A stretch of 64,000 nucleotides of DNA from Phyto melanocephala. Lineage: Eukaryota > Arthropoda > Insecta > Diptera > Rhinophoridae. The stretch's first letter is position 1, and each line of letters begins with the position of its first letter. Made by a program: the position numbers and the translations under genes. This document shows positions 37,158 through 48,072 of the stretch, one piece after another. The stretch lies in contig OW799235.1 in assembly GCA_941918925.1 (NCBI GenBank), forward strand, positions 109,681,076-109,745,075. Direction: 5' to 3'. Below the pieces are notes generated by a model. It worked only from the letters and a program-made list of their open reading frames with translations. It did no database searches and was not told the DNA's origin.

Positions 37158-37776
37158 AAGGGTGATTAAATTTTGAGGGCCGATGTTGATTTTAAACAAA
37201 GCACAAATTATTTAAGAAATTATTATCATTTCTTTTTGTAATTATAATATTTGTATGGTTAAATTATGTATTTAACAAAATATCGGTCAAATGGCTCCCC
37301 CCCCATCCTTGGCACCACTCCTCTATCTGATGGTCCACATTTTCAATGACAATGTTGATGCTCAATTCTTGGGCATGACGATGAGTCAAGGTTAACTGGT
37401 CTTTTGCCACACTATTGCAAAAACCAGCGGTGGTTCCAATTCAACGCAATAAGAAGGCATTCACAGATTTTCTAACATTTTATACAGACCTGTTTTGCAG
37501 AAATTTAAATATTTGTTACACTTCTCCCGATTCTGGACGAATTTGAACGATTGTGTTGATCAAAAGAATTACGAAGTGCACAAAACGCATTTTGATTTGA
37601 ATGCCCATTTTTATAAAAAACCAGAATAACTTTAAAGCGTTGCTCATTTGCGTATCTGTCCACGGATCAAATTGGGTAAGTTTGAGATTGAGAAATATCA
37701 AGTGAAATGCAGAAAACAAATTTAAAGACTAGGTGTAGTTTACCTTCACATGGGCCCTTAAAATTTAACCATCCTC
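37158..37776 (-). mobile_element. Mariner derivative nested in copy A
   Basis: Inverted ends: left AAGGGTGATTAAATTTTGAG, right in reverse GAGGATGGTTAAATTTTAAG, each next to TA. On the minus strand it has transposase N-terminal remnants (FKVILVFYKNGHSNQNAF-like, equivalent to NEQRVKVIQVFYKNGRS in copy B) and a C-terminal remnant with RRIGTTAGF, then SVAKDQLTLTHR. The middle is deleted. The insertion point is the same as in copy B (AGCATATCRAAGTTATAAAG on one side, CTACAAAGAAAGTGA on the other). Confidence 0.85.
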
Positions 37777-37921
37777 TACAAAGAAAGTGATACATATTTT
37801 ATTATAAAGAGATTATTCCATAGCGATTAACAAAATAATAAATATTGTGCTTTAAATGTACACAAAATTGGTGGTGGGTATAAAAGATTCGGCACAGCCG
37901 AATATAGTGCTCTTACTTGTT

Positions 37922-40217
37922 ATTATTACTTTTTTTTTTTGCATACTTACAACTTAGTTATTTCAACACGTTTTCAAGTAAGTAAGTATATATGTATAAG
38001 CAAAAAATATATAAAAGTGGATACTCACCATAACATCCGTATACATAGATACTTATGCAAACACACAAGCAAAAGTGTACTGTTGAGGGTAATGAATGAG
38101 AATCAACAGCTAAAAATGAGTTATATGTATAAAAACTGAACCTTCAAATGAATCCTTTATGGAAAATTGTACTTGTCTGCCTTTACACAATTATACATTG
38201 TTTTTATGGGTGAACAAAACGAACAAATAGAAGCTGAATAAAAGAAAATTATAATATCCTATAAAAGCGAGCTTGTAAAAGTGTATAGCATGCAGATACA
38301 AGTGTGTGAATATGTGTAGGAGTATACGTATATAAAAATCTAATCCCAGATGATTAACGTGACTGTGTTAAATAAACATGTTAAAATATGGCATATAATC
38401 CAATTACAAAGTTACGTACGTAGTACACGACACATATATATTTATATACAAGAGTAAAGGTAAAATTTAATACTTTTAAAGGTATTTATACCTACACAGT
38501 CATACGTATTAATAGATACTTATACATGTAGCTAATTTACAGCTAGTGCCATAGGTAACGTTTAAAAGACTGATGATCTGAAGTTCATTACACTTGTATC
38601 CATGATTGTGATACCTGATACTTGGAATATCGCATGTGTTACATTCAACCAGAGAATAAAACCTCGACGCACGAAGATTCGAGTATATTCTCCTGGCACT
38701 AGCCAGATCATGGAGAAAACATTTTGCCAGATGCCGATCTCCATCTCCCGCTTTAGCTGCGATATAACAAAGAAGATGTCTTACAACCTTGACCTACTCC
38801 TTATCGTGACAACTTGTACAGAAGTCATAGAAGGGATATATAATGTCCTAGAATGTACTCTCAGGACAAAGTGTCCAGTTAGAGCAACAACCGTATAACT
38901 CTATTTGACCATTCTCTTGCAGGATATAAGTCGTGAGCCTGTACACAGAGAAAACAGTATCGGCTGTGAGTACCGCAATTATTGCCAATCGCATAGTTTA
39001 GTTGTGATAGTATACTTTTTACGGTTATATCTACAGAATTTCGTTAAGAAATATAAATATGTAGTCAGCACTAATAAATTATGATTCTTGCAATAGAATT
39101 TTATAATCACAAATAAAAAGTTCGATTGCAGGAACTGAACCATTCGATTGGCAATGAATATGATTTTCTCTTTTCTGGGTGTAGGCTAAAAGACACCTTT
39201 TCGTTACAGAGTGTGATAAAAGAGCTACCATCGACCTCCTTTTCTGATTTTGATTCGTCAGCATAAACTTTTAGCTGACCGCACCCTTCAACCAATTTGT
39301 GTCAATCCTGTTATTATTACAAAAAATCTTCGGCCAAGGAAGGTGTGGCTGCGTAATTGTCTGTATATTCCAAATCATTGGAAATAGATTCCATTATTGT
39401 CAAAAGTCCATAAAAATTGTGTTTCCCTGCATTAGGAAAGCGTAGTCAGGTCTCCGTATTTAGAGCCTCCTGCTGTAGTAGATGGTAAAAAACCTGTGTT
39501 TGTAGATGAAATATTTTATGAAACTTTTAATGGCACTAAACCATCTAAAATTTGTTCTTGCATACATGTCTTGAGGAGCTATCGAAGCAGAGATTTCACG
39601 GCAACCAACAGGCATCCGTTCTTTCACTGAGTCCTCACAACTTCATGCGCTTTATTTAGACTAGAAAATAATTAGGTTAGACTGAGGCCCCGTAGCAAGC
39701 ACACTTAATGTGTTCTTACCTGTAGTAATTAGTCTATTACGATCTATTTCTCCCTAACCGCTTTAAGTACGATGTCAAGGTTTTTACTATGCCCATCACT
39801 AAAGATATTAATGTCACTATTCATGTTCTTAGTGTGAATAGATTTATCCGCTATGAGCGTATGATGCAGCCTCTCGATTACCTTTACTCGTCTCATACGC
39901 TTTACTGACATCTGAGTTTTTCTAAGTTTCTTAAAGTTCGAGTTCCAGAATTTTCGTATGCTTCATCAATAAATATACTGATGTCACTAGCCATAACCTC
40001 ACTATGTGTGGATCCACCCACTTTTAGAGTATGATGCAGCCCCTCGACCACATTTACGCGACTCAAGAGTTCCATCAGCTTCTGACTCTGCATTGCATCT
40101 TTATGATCCAGGCCCAAAATTTTTCTATGCCTCAGTTTAAGGCACCAATAACACCTTTGGCTACTAACAGCAACCAATTGTGGACATTTCGCAAAAATAG
40201 TGTTCAACTGGAAATAA
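37922..40217. other. Spacer between the inverted copies A and B
   Basis: 2.3 kb of mixed sequence. 38560-38960 is GC-richer with small open frames on both strands (38602-38898 plus, 38562-38744 minus), none recognised. 39743-40150 is a 170-bp tandem repeat. No host gene was identified. Confidence 0.5.
39743..40150. repeat. ~170-bp tandem repeat, about 2.3 units
   Basis: GTATGATGCAGCC(T/C)CTCGA recurs exactly 170 bases apart (39858, 40028). So do ATTTTCGTATGCTTCATCAA / TTTTACTATGCCCATCACTA and, as a third partial unit, AATTTTTCTATGCCTCAG near 40118. Units are roughly 70% alike by eye. The unit length is nucleosome-like and satellite-like. The minus strand of the last units is open for 126 codons (39902-40282), with a repeated R-V-N-V-V-E-G-L-H-H-T-L / R-V-K-V-I-E-R-L-H-H-T-L pattern, so it may once have coded. 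Confidence 0.75.
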
Positions 40218-40338
40218 ACAAGTAAGAGCACTATATTCGGCTGTGCCGAATCTTTTATACCCACCACCAATTTTGTGTACATTTAAAGCACAATATTTAT
40301 TATATCGTTAATCATTATGGATAATCACTTTCTTTGTA

Positions 40339-40784
40339 GAGGGTGGTTAAATTTTAAGGGCCCATGTTGAAGATGAGCCACACAAACAACAAGTTTTTTT
40401 TGCATTTCATTTGACATTTCTCAATCTCAGACTAACTTAAAAGTGGAAAGATACGCCAATGAGCAACGCGTTAAAGTTATTCAGGTTTTTTATAAAAATG
40501 GGCGTTCAAGTAAAATGCATTTTGTGCACTTCGTAATTCTTTTGATCAACATAATCGTTCGAATTCGTCCACAATTGTAAAGAATATTGGAGAATTGTAA
40601 AAAAATATTTAAATTTCTGCAAAACAGGTCTGTATAAAATGTTAGAAAATCTGTGAATGCCTTCTTAGTTCGTTGAATGGGAACCATTGCTGTTTTTTGC
40701 GATAAAAAAGAAATAATAATAATTTCATAAATAATTTGTGTTTTATTTAAATTCAACATCGGCCCTTAAAATTTAACCACCCTT
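40339..40784 (+). mobile_element. Mariner derivative nested in copy B
   Basis: Inverted ends: left GAGGGTGGTTAAATTTTAAG, right in reverse AAGGGTGGTTAAATTTTAAG, both flanked by TA. The remnant frame reads NEQRVKVIQVFYKNGRSSK, then degenerates. It has a larger internal deletion than its counterpart in copy A (446 against 619 bp) but the same insertion site, so the insertion came before the two copies separated. Confidence 0.85.
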
Positions 40785-40829
40785 TATAACTTCGATATGC
40801 TACTAAAATGCTTTTGTTAATGTAGTCTT

Positions 40830-41800
40830 TCAATGAAAGTGGGCATTAAAGTAGACGTGTCAATAAAGTTTCTGCTAATAAATACAACTTAGACATTTTA
40901 ATATAGTCCTTTATTTTATGAATTTAAGATAAACCGTTATATGGGAGGTAGGCGTTAAAGTGGGCGTGTCACCTAGAAGGATATATGTAGCAAATTTCAT
41001 CATCATACCTCTAATTTCGTCGGTTTTATGAGCTTTTAAATTTCATTAACAGTAGATAACGTGAAAAGTGGGCGTTATAGTAGGCGTGTCAAAGCTGTTT
41101 TTGCCCATGAGTACAACTAAGATATTTCAATATAGTCGTTTGTTATTCCAAAATCTTTATTAACAGAGAAATTATATGAATTTCAGTTAAACCGTTATAT
41201 GGGATGTGGGCGTGGCACCCAAATTTTTTGGCACAGTAATGACATTGCCTAGGGGGATATACGTAGCAAATTTGACCATTATACCTCTAATTTTGGCGGT
41301 TTTATGAGCTTTTAAATTTCATTAACGGTAGATAACGTGAAAAGTGGGCGTTATAGTAGGCGTGTCAAAGTTGTTTTTGCGAATGAGTACAACTTAGGTG
41401 TTTCAATATAGCCCTTTATTATTCCAAAATCTTTGTTAATAAAGAAATTATATGAATTTTAGATAAAACGTTATATGGGAGGTGGGCGCAAAAGTGGGTG
41501 TGGCACCTAAATTTTTTGGCACAGTAATGACATTGCCTAGAAGGATATACGTAGCAAATTTGACAATAATACCTTTAATCTTGGCGTTTTTATGAGCTTT
41601 TAAATTTCATTAACGGTAGATAACGTGAAAAGTGGGCGTTATAGTAGGCGTGTCAAAGTTGTTTTTGCGAATGAGTACAACTTAGGTGTTTCAATATAGC
41701 CCTTTATTATTCCAAAATCTTTATTAATAGAGAAATTATATGAATTTTAGGTAAAACGTTATATGGGAGGTGGGCGTAAAAGTGGGCGTGGCACATTGAT
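40830..41800. repeat. Tandem units inside copy B
   Basis: The inverse of the copy A array. GTTATATGGGAGGTGGGCG-type starts at about 40936, 41196, 41471 and 41759, so the spacing is 260-288 bases. One unit boundary has lost about 25 bases relative to copy A. Confidence 0.85.
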
Positions 41801-42417
41801 TTTCCGTTACAAAAAAGTGTTTCACCAAAAAACAAAGTGTGCAAAATTTCAGAGTCGTACATCCAATTTTGTTGCTTTTATGACGTTTTTGTTTTTAAAT
41901 ATACCAAAAAATACACTGTGCGGTAAAAATTTTCGTACATTTTGATCGATAACTCCTCTTCTAATGCATAGATTTAGATAATTTTCGGAGAGAAATATTG
42001 TTTTTACTCAGGAAATATATATTCGAAGTTTCATGAGTCTACGTTAATGCGTTTGGACACAATTCCATTTTATTCGATGTTTGAGGGACACGGTTTTTTC
42101 GACCTACTCTTGCTTTTCGAGCTATAACTCTCCTTCTAATATTCCGATTTAGCCCATTTTCAATACCAAACAAACCTTGTCTATAAGAAAGATTCTGGCA
42201 AAATTTGAGCCCCCTAGCTTTTTCGGTGCGACCTCTATCGTGCTTTCAACAGACGGACAGACGGACAGACGGACGGACATAGCTAGATCGTCATCAAATC
42301 AAACCCTGATTCAGAATATATATACTTTATGGGGTCTAAAATGGATATTTCGATGTGTTACAAACGAAATGACAAAATGAATATACCCCCACCATTTTTT
42401 TGGTGGCGGGTATAAAA

Positions 42418-43469
42418 ATAGCATTTTTTAGAAATTAGTCGCTGGAATAACCTATTAAAAAAATTGGTTGTATAGATACGACCAAATATAGATATGACCA
42501 ATATAAAAGAAATTACACTAAAAAGAAAAACTAAATTCAATATAAAATCAATACAATACAAAAACATATTTGAAGCCAGCAATGCGGACCGGATTCAACT
42601 GGTCATTTACACATATGAAAAATTACTGACAATTCTGAAGAGTTATATACAAAAAAAAAACCTTTTTAAAGATTTCTCCAGAAAAAAATTGCAAAATTGG
42701 AACTCGTCTGCTTGTTTTTTTTTTTTTCTTAATTTAAAAAGTGAATAGATTTTTTGAGCTTCCGGTTAACCGAAAAATTTAATATGAATATTAAAAAAAA
42801 ATGCTTGACGAGCAAGTAGAATACAGTTAACCACAAACAAATTCAAAATAAAATGGCGAATAACATATTTGTATAACCCTTCTGTATACATCTCAGATAA
42901 AAGAGTTGACTAGAAAAATACAATACATCAAATCCAAGATGTCGACGAAACATAGTGATGTATAAATACATATAATCTGATATATAGACTTTATACAATG
43001 AGTTCATTATTGTAATTCTGTTCATACTTATGTACATGATGATGAGGGGTGTTAGGATTCGTTATAACCGTTTTATTATTTTCAGTTACGGTGATAAATT
43101 TCAACAAAATTTCTTGTTATTTATCAAACTATTTTTGCAAAATTATTATTATTATGATAACTTTGGAATAAGTAATATACTGAATCTCTAAGATCTCTGA
43201 GATTTTGTTGTTACGGGCTGTATGTTTTTTATATGAATAAGCTAATAGTTATAAGTATGTTTAGTTAAGAATTTTGACAAACATATGTACATATGTATGT
43301 TATAAAAACACTTCGTATTTAAGCACATACAAACATTCTTATACATTTTGCTAGATGATATTAATGTTTGTAGTTTTTTATGAAATGACGAAATATCATG
43401 CTTTCTTTTAGACAACTTTTAATGTACAAGTATTTATACATAAAAATGTATATTATATACATATTATAT
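42418..43469. other. No gene recognised
   Basis: AT-rich; open frames at 42494-42748 and 42843-43037 look like chance. Confidence 0.5.
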
Positions 43470-43710
43470 CTGTGGCTTGGAGCTTAAATGTCCAATGTCA
43501 AAATATTTACTTTTGAGAAAATTGGAATTGAACTTTAACTTTTATAGATGCTTTCATAGTGAGATTGGCCAGCATTTTATTTGTGTAGCTGTTCTGGCTT
43601 AGGTATGACTTTAGCTGTTTTACCATAATGAAATAGAGCAAAAAAACATATCCATGATTAACCCAAAAGAGCAAAAAAGTGACATTGGCCCTTTTAGCTC
43701 CAAGCCACAG
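43470..43710. mobile_element. MITE with ~30-bp terminal inverted repeats
   Basis: Left CTGTGGCTTGGAGCTTAAAT then GTCCAATGTCA; right in reverse CTGTGGCTTGGAGCTAAAAG then GGCCAATGTCA. About 28 of 31 positions match. The flanks are TATAT and ATATA, so a TA or TATA-type target duplication is possible but cannot be separated from the local AT repeat. No coding frame in its 241 bp. Confidence 0.85.
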
Positions 43711-44213
43711 ATATATACTTGTTTATAATTACAAGTATATTTTAGGGAGGTCGAACAGTTTTATTCGACCGGTAATTTTAATTTGGATAAAGAGTGATGT
43801 TTTCAAATCTCCATATAAATCTGAGTATTTCTAATTGCATTGTTATATTGAGCTGAATTTTTCAAGTATCTACCAAACTGAACGTTTCATCAAAATTATC
43901 AAAACAAAATGCCACAAATATCTTACAACGTAATGAACGATGAATATAAAATAAAACTAAAAAAATATTATATATGAAAATTGCTGAGCTCAAAGGGTTG
44001 AAAATTTATTTGTGTGACTTTTCTAAACATTAAATAATATTTTTATACGAATGTTCTCTGAGGTGTTAGAAAAATGTTTAGGTATTTTTAAACCGCTTAA
44101 GTAGGTATTTTTTATATTCTTAACTGAAAATTGTGATTTTTTTAATAGCAGCCATTCCAAAAAGTAAAACACGGAAAATTATAATATTCGATCTCTCTAC
44201 TGTAGAGATATCT
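43711..44213. other. No gene recognised
   Basis: AT-rich flank between a MITE and a Helitron-like element. Confidence 0.5.
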
Positions 44214-44603
44214 TCTATATATATAAAAATTAATCCCTTTTTCACTTGGTCACGGCATCACGAGTGAATGGCTGGACCGATTTCACTAATTCTTTTTTTG
44301 ATGTACTTGTTATTGTTAGGAGAAGGTTCTTATGTCAGTTTTGTGATTACAAAAGTGGGCAGTGCCACGCCCATAAAAAATAAGTTAGCATTTGTAGCTA
44401 CTTGCACTATATCGATTTTTCTTAAATTTTGCACACATATTGAGCTGTCATGACTACATAACTTCGTGGTTATAAAAGTGGGCGGTGCCTTGCCCATAAA
44501 AACAAATTATAATTTTTAGCTTCTTGCACTTGATATTCAATTAAAATTCAGAATGCATTTTTATTCATTAAGGGGCGTAGCAACGCTCGCCGGGCTTAGC
44601 TAG
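44214..44603 (+). mobile_element. Non-autonomous Helitron-like element 2
   Basis: Starts TCTATATATATAAAAATTAA and ends GCTCGCCGGGCTTAGCTAG before a T. The ends match element 1 (32969-33728). It holds GTGGGCAGTGCCACGCCCAT and GTGGGCGGTGCCTTGCCCAT units of the same ~120-bp repeat, but only about two of them. The 5' segment after the start (GTCACGGCATCACGAGTGAA, TGGCTGGACCGATTTCACTA) is not shared in full, so the two are different subfamily members. Confidence 0.7.
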
Positions 44604-45018
44604 TAAACTTATATTTTTATTTTCTTCTAACATAAACAGTCAATGAATATGAATTACAATATGTAGTATGAAAGAGCTGGCGTGAAAGCATGATGGGTAT
44701 GTGTATGTCTTTAGTAGTTATTAAAAAAAATTCTGTATACTTGTGCATAAGACATGTACATAATCCATGCGTATATACATGTTCGTATGCTTTCTATTAT
44801 ACATATATAATGCTTTTCATGTAACTAATAAATGAATGTTTAAAAATTTATGAAATGTATTTCATTTCTCTACTAACGTTAAGGGTTACAAGCCATACGG
44901 TGTTTAAATATGATGTACTTCCCATTATTTACAAAAAACTCATATATGACTTGCTTACAGTAAGGCTTAAAACAGGGAACATTCGTTGTGCGTATTTTTT
45001 TTTTAATTATATAAACTA
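44604..45018. other. No gene recognised
   Basis: AT-rich; no frame or repeat ends seen. Confidence 0.5.
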
Positions 45019-45426
45019 AGAGCCATTATTACAACTTCTTGACAAAGTAAATGTTAATAAAAGGTAACTTTTGTTAACGTGAGCAATAAACTGTCCATTA
45101 AATATTTTTGATTATTACAACCTGCCTCTAAAATAAATTGTATTTTCTTAAAAATATGGCAGCACAAAAGCAAATGCCGAACAAATTAATTAGTTCTTTT
45201 AAAACAAAGTGGCAACGACAAGCAAATAGTAAACAATTCCTTTATACGGTAGAAAATATGATAACTTTTAATTATAAACCTCACGTTAAAAGTTAAAGGT
45301 AGGGTGATCTTCCCTTTAACATATCGGACACTTTTAGGTTAAAGTGAAATTGTAATAACGAAAAACTAGTTATCTGTCCGATAACATCCTAACTTTAGTT
45401 ATCGGTAAGTTATAATAATGGCCCTT
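45019..45426. mobile_element. Candidate MITE with short diverged inverted ends
   Basis: Left AGAGCCATTATTACAACTT; right in reverse AAGGGCCATTATTATAACTT. The ~408-bp interior has further imperfect pairing (GTTAACG / TAGTTATC blocks) and no coding frame. No sure target duplication. Confidence 0.5.
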
Positions 45427-47241
45427 AAAGTTTCATAAAGTTTTCATTCTCAGGTTTGGATTTTTTTTTTATTTTTTCGAGTACTAATATATTTTGTAGT
45501 AATATCCTTAAATGCAATTGGATAATATTCATCCTGCTTTATGTTTCGAGTGAACTTAAAATATTCAAAATGGTCCTCCAGTGTTATAATTTTTATTAAC
45601 AATGCCCTTATAGTACCAAATAATTTGATTTCACTTGGAACATATGTAGATAATGGTATAATCAGGGAATTGATTGTTTTGTTATGAGCAAACGAACATA
45701 AAACTGATTTTTCTTTGCAATTTTATTTTAACAGTTGAAGGCATTGATATCATTTATGCTACTTTACAGAACTTCTTGCATTAAAACCACTATATAAGTT
45801 GGCAAAACTAATCAGTTTTAGTTTTTTACATTTATATACTGATGCACATGCTTTTCTATGCTATAGGCCATTTTCTTAAAGCTTTTTCTTAAAGCATTTG
45901 ATGTTTGATAGAAACAAAGGCATAAAATAGTTCACTTAATACAATAAGTAATGCTAAAATCCTATTATTAGTTATATCTTAAATAATTTAAAGAGACATA
46001 ACACACTGTAGCCATTTAGATGTCTTTTCTCCACTTTCCTTCAATATAGCAATAATAGAAATACGATAACAAGAAGCTTCATGCTTTGAGATGGTTCGGT
46101 TAATGTCCTTAGGGACATAATTATTACTTAAACAAAATTTTACCTGCCTTTAATATACAAATACTTATTTGTATTCAAAAATACACGCAATATGAATACA
46201 CACAAATGTCTAAAAAGGTTGGTGAATTCTAATACATACTTCAACAGTAGTGGCCAAAACGAAACTCTTCTAAGTAGTGGAAAAAAAATTAATTAATTTT
46301 TTATGATTTGTAATAACACTTCCGCAAAGCAAAATTTTGCAAAAAAAAAATCCCTAATGTAGATTCGAAACAGATATTAGTTATTTAACACTTCATGACA
46401 TGCCTTTATTAAGAAGGCGTTGACTAGGTTGTGTTTTATAAAAATAAATTTTTTGAAGTCTTATGGTGCTATCTTTTCTAACAAACAATGTCGCCCTTTT
46501 ATTGTGAAACACTTCTCAGAGTTCACCTGCACCCTAACAAAATGCTACCTTCATAATCAGCAGAATAGAACAGAAATTTTAAGCTTTTTTAATTGATAGC
46601 CATATTTTTATGTCAAACTGCATCGTTTGCCTCCATTTTAAAAATTTTAGACCACAAATTATTTTTAACCACCAGAAAAACGTAATTTTTCTTTTTAATA
46701 TCAGGTATTAAAGAGTGCAATATTCCAACCCTTTGATTTAATTCAGGGTACGATATGTAACATTTTTGCTAATTTTTATGGCAACATTATTACAAAAGAA
46801 CTTGTCACCCGTTTATAGTATTGCATATTTTTAAGAAAAGAACACAAAAAAAGGCATAGGGCAGAAATAATGCAACATTTACGTCAGAAAAGAAAACACC
46901 ATTAGAATATAACGAAGTTATACTATATTTCCCACTAGATTGAAAAAATTACGGTAATACTACATCATAAACTAGTAAAGAGACAAAAAGTATAACTTAT
47001 CACAGGTTAATCTATGCAGCATTCAACAATAGTAGAATGTTAATAATATCCATAAATATAACATTTATGTTTCGCTTTTGCAAAGACCTTTAAGCAAATA
47101 CTGTAAATTAAATCGCATTTACATATATTGATAGCAATGATTGACTGAATATAAAAACATATACACATATACATATATGTACATACATACCCGGTGGAGA
47201 ATGTCATCATGATTCATAGTGACAAACGCTGACAATGTTAA
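45427..47241. other. No gene recognised
   Basis: AT-rich; nothing coding and no paired ends seen. Confidence 0.5.
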
Positions 47242-47562
47242 CCATAGTCCTTATACCCGAGTAGAGGTGTGGCCATTGACAATTCTGAGTAATGCACCTT
47301 CTAAACGGCTTATGCTTTTTTACTGAAACTTTAGATCTAAGAAAATGGATGAAATCTGCGTTAACTGACATCTCAATTATTATCCTAGATCAAGTCTTTG
47401 AGGAGCTATGAGCTTCTAAAGTCGAGACCCCCCAAGAACGTATACCCAAGTACAGATGTGGCCACTAATGCAATTGTATGAATTTTGTATACAAATTAAA
47501 TAATGTTTGTTTTTTTTATGTAAATTTATGTTTTTATTTTATTTTTTATTACTTAAATTAAA

Positions 47563-47643
47563 GTGTTTTCGCCATTATTGCAATTTTCGCATACAAAGTA
47601 ATTTCTTGAATGATGCACACATGATGGCCGTTTAAATTAAAGC
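47563..47643 (-). pseudogene. Remnant of a piggyBac-type C-terminal Cys/His domain
   Basis: The minus-strand frame reads KRPSCVHHSRNYFVCENCNN then GENTLI and a stop. The C..HHS … F-V-C-x-x-C spacing resembles the end of the zinc-binding domain that closes many piggyBac-like transposases. Upstream stops interrupt it. The family call rests largely on the TTAA and end structure around it. Confidence 0.5.
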
Positions 47644-47751
47644 ATATGTTATGAATACGTCTTTTGTGCTCGTCTTGAATATAATACAAAAAGCAGCTTC
47701 AAACTTGGATTTTTTCCCCACACTCTTGACGCTGCTCAATATAACAGGATT

Positions 47752-48072
47752 CTAAATTTTAAGTTGCCCCTCCAGATGATTGGCGTTGTATGCTACGTAT
47801 GTAGCCTCCGCATCACGTGCAGCGAATTCAGCTGCACCCAAATTTATTTGCACTGGACCATCCTCAGCGTTGCTTTCCTGGTCATCATCTTCCCCATTAT
47901 CAATATTATCGTCATAATATATATTCTCCTCCGTTTTTTCAATATCCGAATATGTAACTTCGATTAGGAGCTTTTCATGTTCTTCTTTGATATTTTCAGT
48001 GTCCGGATATATATCGTCCACTAAAATGTCGTCAAAAAGCCTTTGGGCATACTCTTTTTTATATATGTTCAT
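47752..48072 (-). CDS. Acidic 106-codon open frame, probably the N-terminus of a piggyBac-like transposase
   Basis: It starts MNIYKKEYAQRLFDDILVDD, continues with dense Asp/Glu (IDNGEDDDQESNAEDG), and ends EGQLKI before a stop. It lies wholly within the TTAA-flanked element and is oriented toward the Cys/His remnant at 47563-47643. Acidic, low-complexity N-termini are usual in piggyBac transposases. There is no catalytic domain, so as it stands it cannot be a transposase. An intact 106-codon frame in such AT-rich DNA hints at recent decay or retained translation. I do not recognise the exact protein. Confidence 0.5.
   Translation of the reverse strand: MNIYKKEYAQRLFDDILVDDIYPDTENIKEEHEKLLIEVTYSDIEKTEENIYYDDNIDNGEDDDQESNAEDGPVQINLGAAEFAARDAEATYVAYNANHLEGQLKI

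Larger units (their letters stand above)
35432..37921 (+). mobile_element. Large hairpin-tailed repeat, copy A
   Basis: The left end is TTTTTATACCCGCCACC followed by A7 and GGTGGGGGTA, itself a stem-loop. The right end has GGTGGTGGGTATAAAAG, the inverse of the left end, then a perfect 7-bp stem-loop, ATTCGGCACAGCCGAAT, and the tail AGTGCTCTTACTTGTT. Inside are, in order: a block with GACCCCATAAAGTATATATA; six CCGTCTGT octamers (35588-35635 region); ~1 kb of ~287-bp tandem units; a nested mariner derivative (37158-37776); and a final unique block. No protein is encoded. A small open frame at 35929-36111 is conserved in copy B, but only because the DNA is. Copy B at 40218-42417 is the same element inverted. 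Class is uncertain (Helentron/HINE-like by architecture). Confidence 0.85.
40218..42417 (-). mobile_element. Large hairpin-tailed repeat, copy B (inverse of copy A)
   Basis: Read on the minus strand it has the same order as copy A: TTTTTATACCCGCCACC and stem-loop at 42417, three CCGTCTGT octamers (against six in A), tandem ~260-288-bp units, a nested mariner derivative, then TTTTGTGT…GGTGGTGGGTATAAAAG, ATTCGGCACAGCCGAAT and GTGCTCTTACTTGTT ending near 40218. The outer ~140 bases differ from copy A by a single substitution apart from the octamer number. Interior blocks show about 5% difference by eye. So the two copies are recent relatives standing tail to tail. Confidence 0.85.

Noticed and set aside
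39079..39295. Two overlapping small minus-strand open frames in the spacer
   Set aside because: They overlap in different frames, neither has recognised similarity, and no start context or splice sites support them.
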